Part shown: positions 6,198 through 7,443 of the stretch, in pieces
Layout: each line of letters starts with the position of its first letter
Numbering within the stretch: the first letter of the stretch is position 1
Source of the DNA: UTCFX2 sp002050125
GTDB lineage: Bacteria > Chloroflexota > Anaerolineae > Anaerolineales > UBA4823
Direction: 5' to 3'
Length of the DNA stretch: 7,443 nt
NCBI GenBank assembly: GCA_027494035.1
Contig: JAOSJQ010000024.1
Coordinates: 1-7,443, forward strand
The notes under the pieces: generated by a model
Database searches by the model: none
Seen by the model: the letters and a program-made list of their open reading frames with translations, nothing else
What the model was told of the DNA's origin: nothing
Program-made: the position numbers and the translations under genes

Positions 6198-6207
6198 TTC
6201 TTGTTAA

Positions 6208-6213
6208 CCTTCT
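6208..6213 (-). promoter_or_regulatory. Shine-Dalgarno site deciding the endonuclease start
   Basis: AGAAGG on the minus strand overlaps the TAG stop of the methyltransferase and lies 10 nt before the ATG at 6197. It is the best ribosome-binding site in this junction and supports that ATG as the native start despite the apparent frameshift. Confidence 0.6.
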
Positions 6214-7409
6214 AAAATAGCATATCGGAACTGTCTATGGGTGGACAGTTAATGGTCAGCACATCTGCCACTTTTGTACCCAGCCAGGTTTTCGCTCTCT
6301 CACGGATAATCTCAATATAGTCACGCTCATTATCTATTAGTACAAATCTTCGCCCAAGTTTGGCTGCTGCCTCACCTACCGTGCCGATGCCAGCGAAAGG
6401 GTCCAAAACCATATCTTGCTTGAAAGAATAATACGAGATGACCTTCTCAGCGAGTTCGACAGGAAAAAATCGCGGGATGGCGCTTATCATAGGTGGGGGA
6501 TATGCGCCAAATACTCGTTCGTTCGTAGTCGTCTCCGATCCTGGATTGCTCGACGAGTTCTGGTTTCGGATGTGCTCTAATGTTCCAGTCAATGAGTTTT
6601 GATGTGTATTTCCGATATACCAAAACATACTCGGTTACAGGCACTGGCTTATACTGGAGAGGATTGCGATCGGCTGCAAAACGGCGTCCGCGCCCCGTAG
6701 CCCAACCAGCCCCTTCGGGCTTTTCCCAAATAATATCATCCATGAAGTCATAGCCTTCTTCAATGAAAAGTTGGTGCACATCGAAGGGCACGGCTATTCT
6801 TTTTGACGAATCGCTTCGTTGGGTACGCCGTACCAACACGGGCGCAACGTTCATCACAAAGAAGCGACCTTCGGATAATACGCGGTGAACCTGCCGAATC
6901 ACCTTGCGTATTTTAAGTAAGTAATCCTCATATGTCATGTAGTCGGTATACTCCGGCCTGGCATTGTAGTATGGCGGAGAAGTGAATACCAGGTCCACGC
7001 TGTCAGCAGCTAAGTCCTGGAGCACCTCTTCGCAGTCACCTAACGCGATGATATTACGCAGCGGTGAGAGGTCATACGTACCATTCTTGCTGGCATTGGA
7101 TTTGCCCGCTCGCGGAGTTGGTTTGCCCAGAAGCCGAGCCTCGATTATTTGCGGGTCGGTTGACTTGCCCCTAAGAATAAGAGAGTTTCGTGCATCTATC
7201 ACGATTTCCCCTACTCTACTTTGGTGACTCTTGCTCAGCAATGGCACCCGCCAAATGTGATAACGGTCGTCTATTTCAGGGAGTCCGAAGCCTACTGCAT
7301 TCTGCAACTGAAATTCCTTCAGCCATGCCAATGCTATTTGCTTAGCTGCCTGGACGTTGCGAACGCTGTAACGTCGTTGTTCCGCCACAGTTGGCCGCTT
7401 CTTTGGCAT
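6212..7409 (-). CDS. DNA methyltransferase (N4-cytosine/N6-adenine, beta-class), frameshifted
   Basis: An S-adenosylmethionine-dependent DNA methyltransferase, the modification half of the R-M pair. The catalytic motif TSPPYY is at residues 143-148, and the SAM-binding motif DPFAGIGTVG comes near the C-terminus. This is the order of beta-class enzymes of the N6_N4 family. TSPPY favours N4-cytosine, which fits CfrBI-type partners. About 110 N-terminal residues precede the first motif and are unassigned. The frame from the ATG at 7409 stops at 6447 just after ISPTYDKRHPAIF; the rest (FPVELAEKVISYYSFKQDMV onward) is in another frame. The break is at a run of six T on the minus strand (6464-6469). 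With five T, one 398-aa protein results. A weak AGAGAG precedes the ATG; no promoter is visible in the 34 bp left. G+C is lower than in the core genes, suggesting transfer. Confidence 0.85.
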
Positions 7410-7443
7410 CTTTGCTCTCTTGAAGGCTTCTGTTGGATTTGAT

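Noticed and set aside
6447..6475. Programmed ribosomal frameshift in the methyltransferase
   Set aside because: Joining the frames needs +1 (or -2) movement. The T6 run is not followed by a stimulatory stem that I can see and does not form a standard -1 slippery heptamer in the right phase.
1..7443. CRISPR array or tandem repeats
   Set aside because: I saw no regularly spaced direct repeats on either strand; apart from the low-complexity blocks the repeats present are short inverted repeats.

Overview
The window comes from a free-living bacterium with a G+C-rich core genome. Its promoters are ordinary sigma-70 types with 17-bp spacers, its initiator tRNA does not encode CCA, and its genes are closely packed. 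A Chloroflexota-like background is my low-confidence guess from overall gene style; the window holds no phylogenetic marker that fixes it. The right part (about 5130-7443) is visibly poorer in G+C and carries a restriction-modification cassette, as expected for acquired DNA.

Layout, left to right. (1) 1-891, minus: a medium-chain zinc-independent-type dehydrogenase/quinone oxidoreductase. Its 3' end lies outside the window, and its middle is overwritten by about 310 bp of homopolymer-rich nonsense. (2) 1026-1949, minus: pncC (CinA C-terminal amidohydrolase), overlapped by a 78-aa partner gene. Beyond it is a strong promoter facing a possible leaderless 34-codon ORF. (3) 2038-2191, plus: promoter, initiator tRNA-Met(CAU) and rho-independent terminator. 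(4) 2219-3140, minus: an MBL-fold metallohydrolase whose promoter spacer contains a perfect inverted repeat. (5) 3209-3450, minus: a complete small-RNA transcription unit (promoter, rod-shaped RNA, terminator) that looks like 6S RNA. (6) about 3446-5110, plus: an IS66-family transposase, with its end and the right terminus of the element lost in a second nonsense block. (7) 5122-7409, minus: a DNA methyltransferase followed by a CfrBI-like restriction endonuclease. Each carries a single-base indel in a homopolymer.

Two themes matter to a reader. First, sequence quality is poor in places. The two low-complexity blocks and the homopolymer indels look like base-calling or assembly faults, so the 'broken' genes may be intact in the organism. 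Second, the window has content that routine gene calling would miss: the 6S-like RNA with its own promoter and terminator, directly abutted by the IS66 element; the true upstream start of the endonuclease; and the joined reading frame of the methyltransferase. I found no clearly new multi-gene system. The R-M pair is the only defence module.
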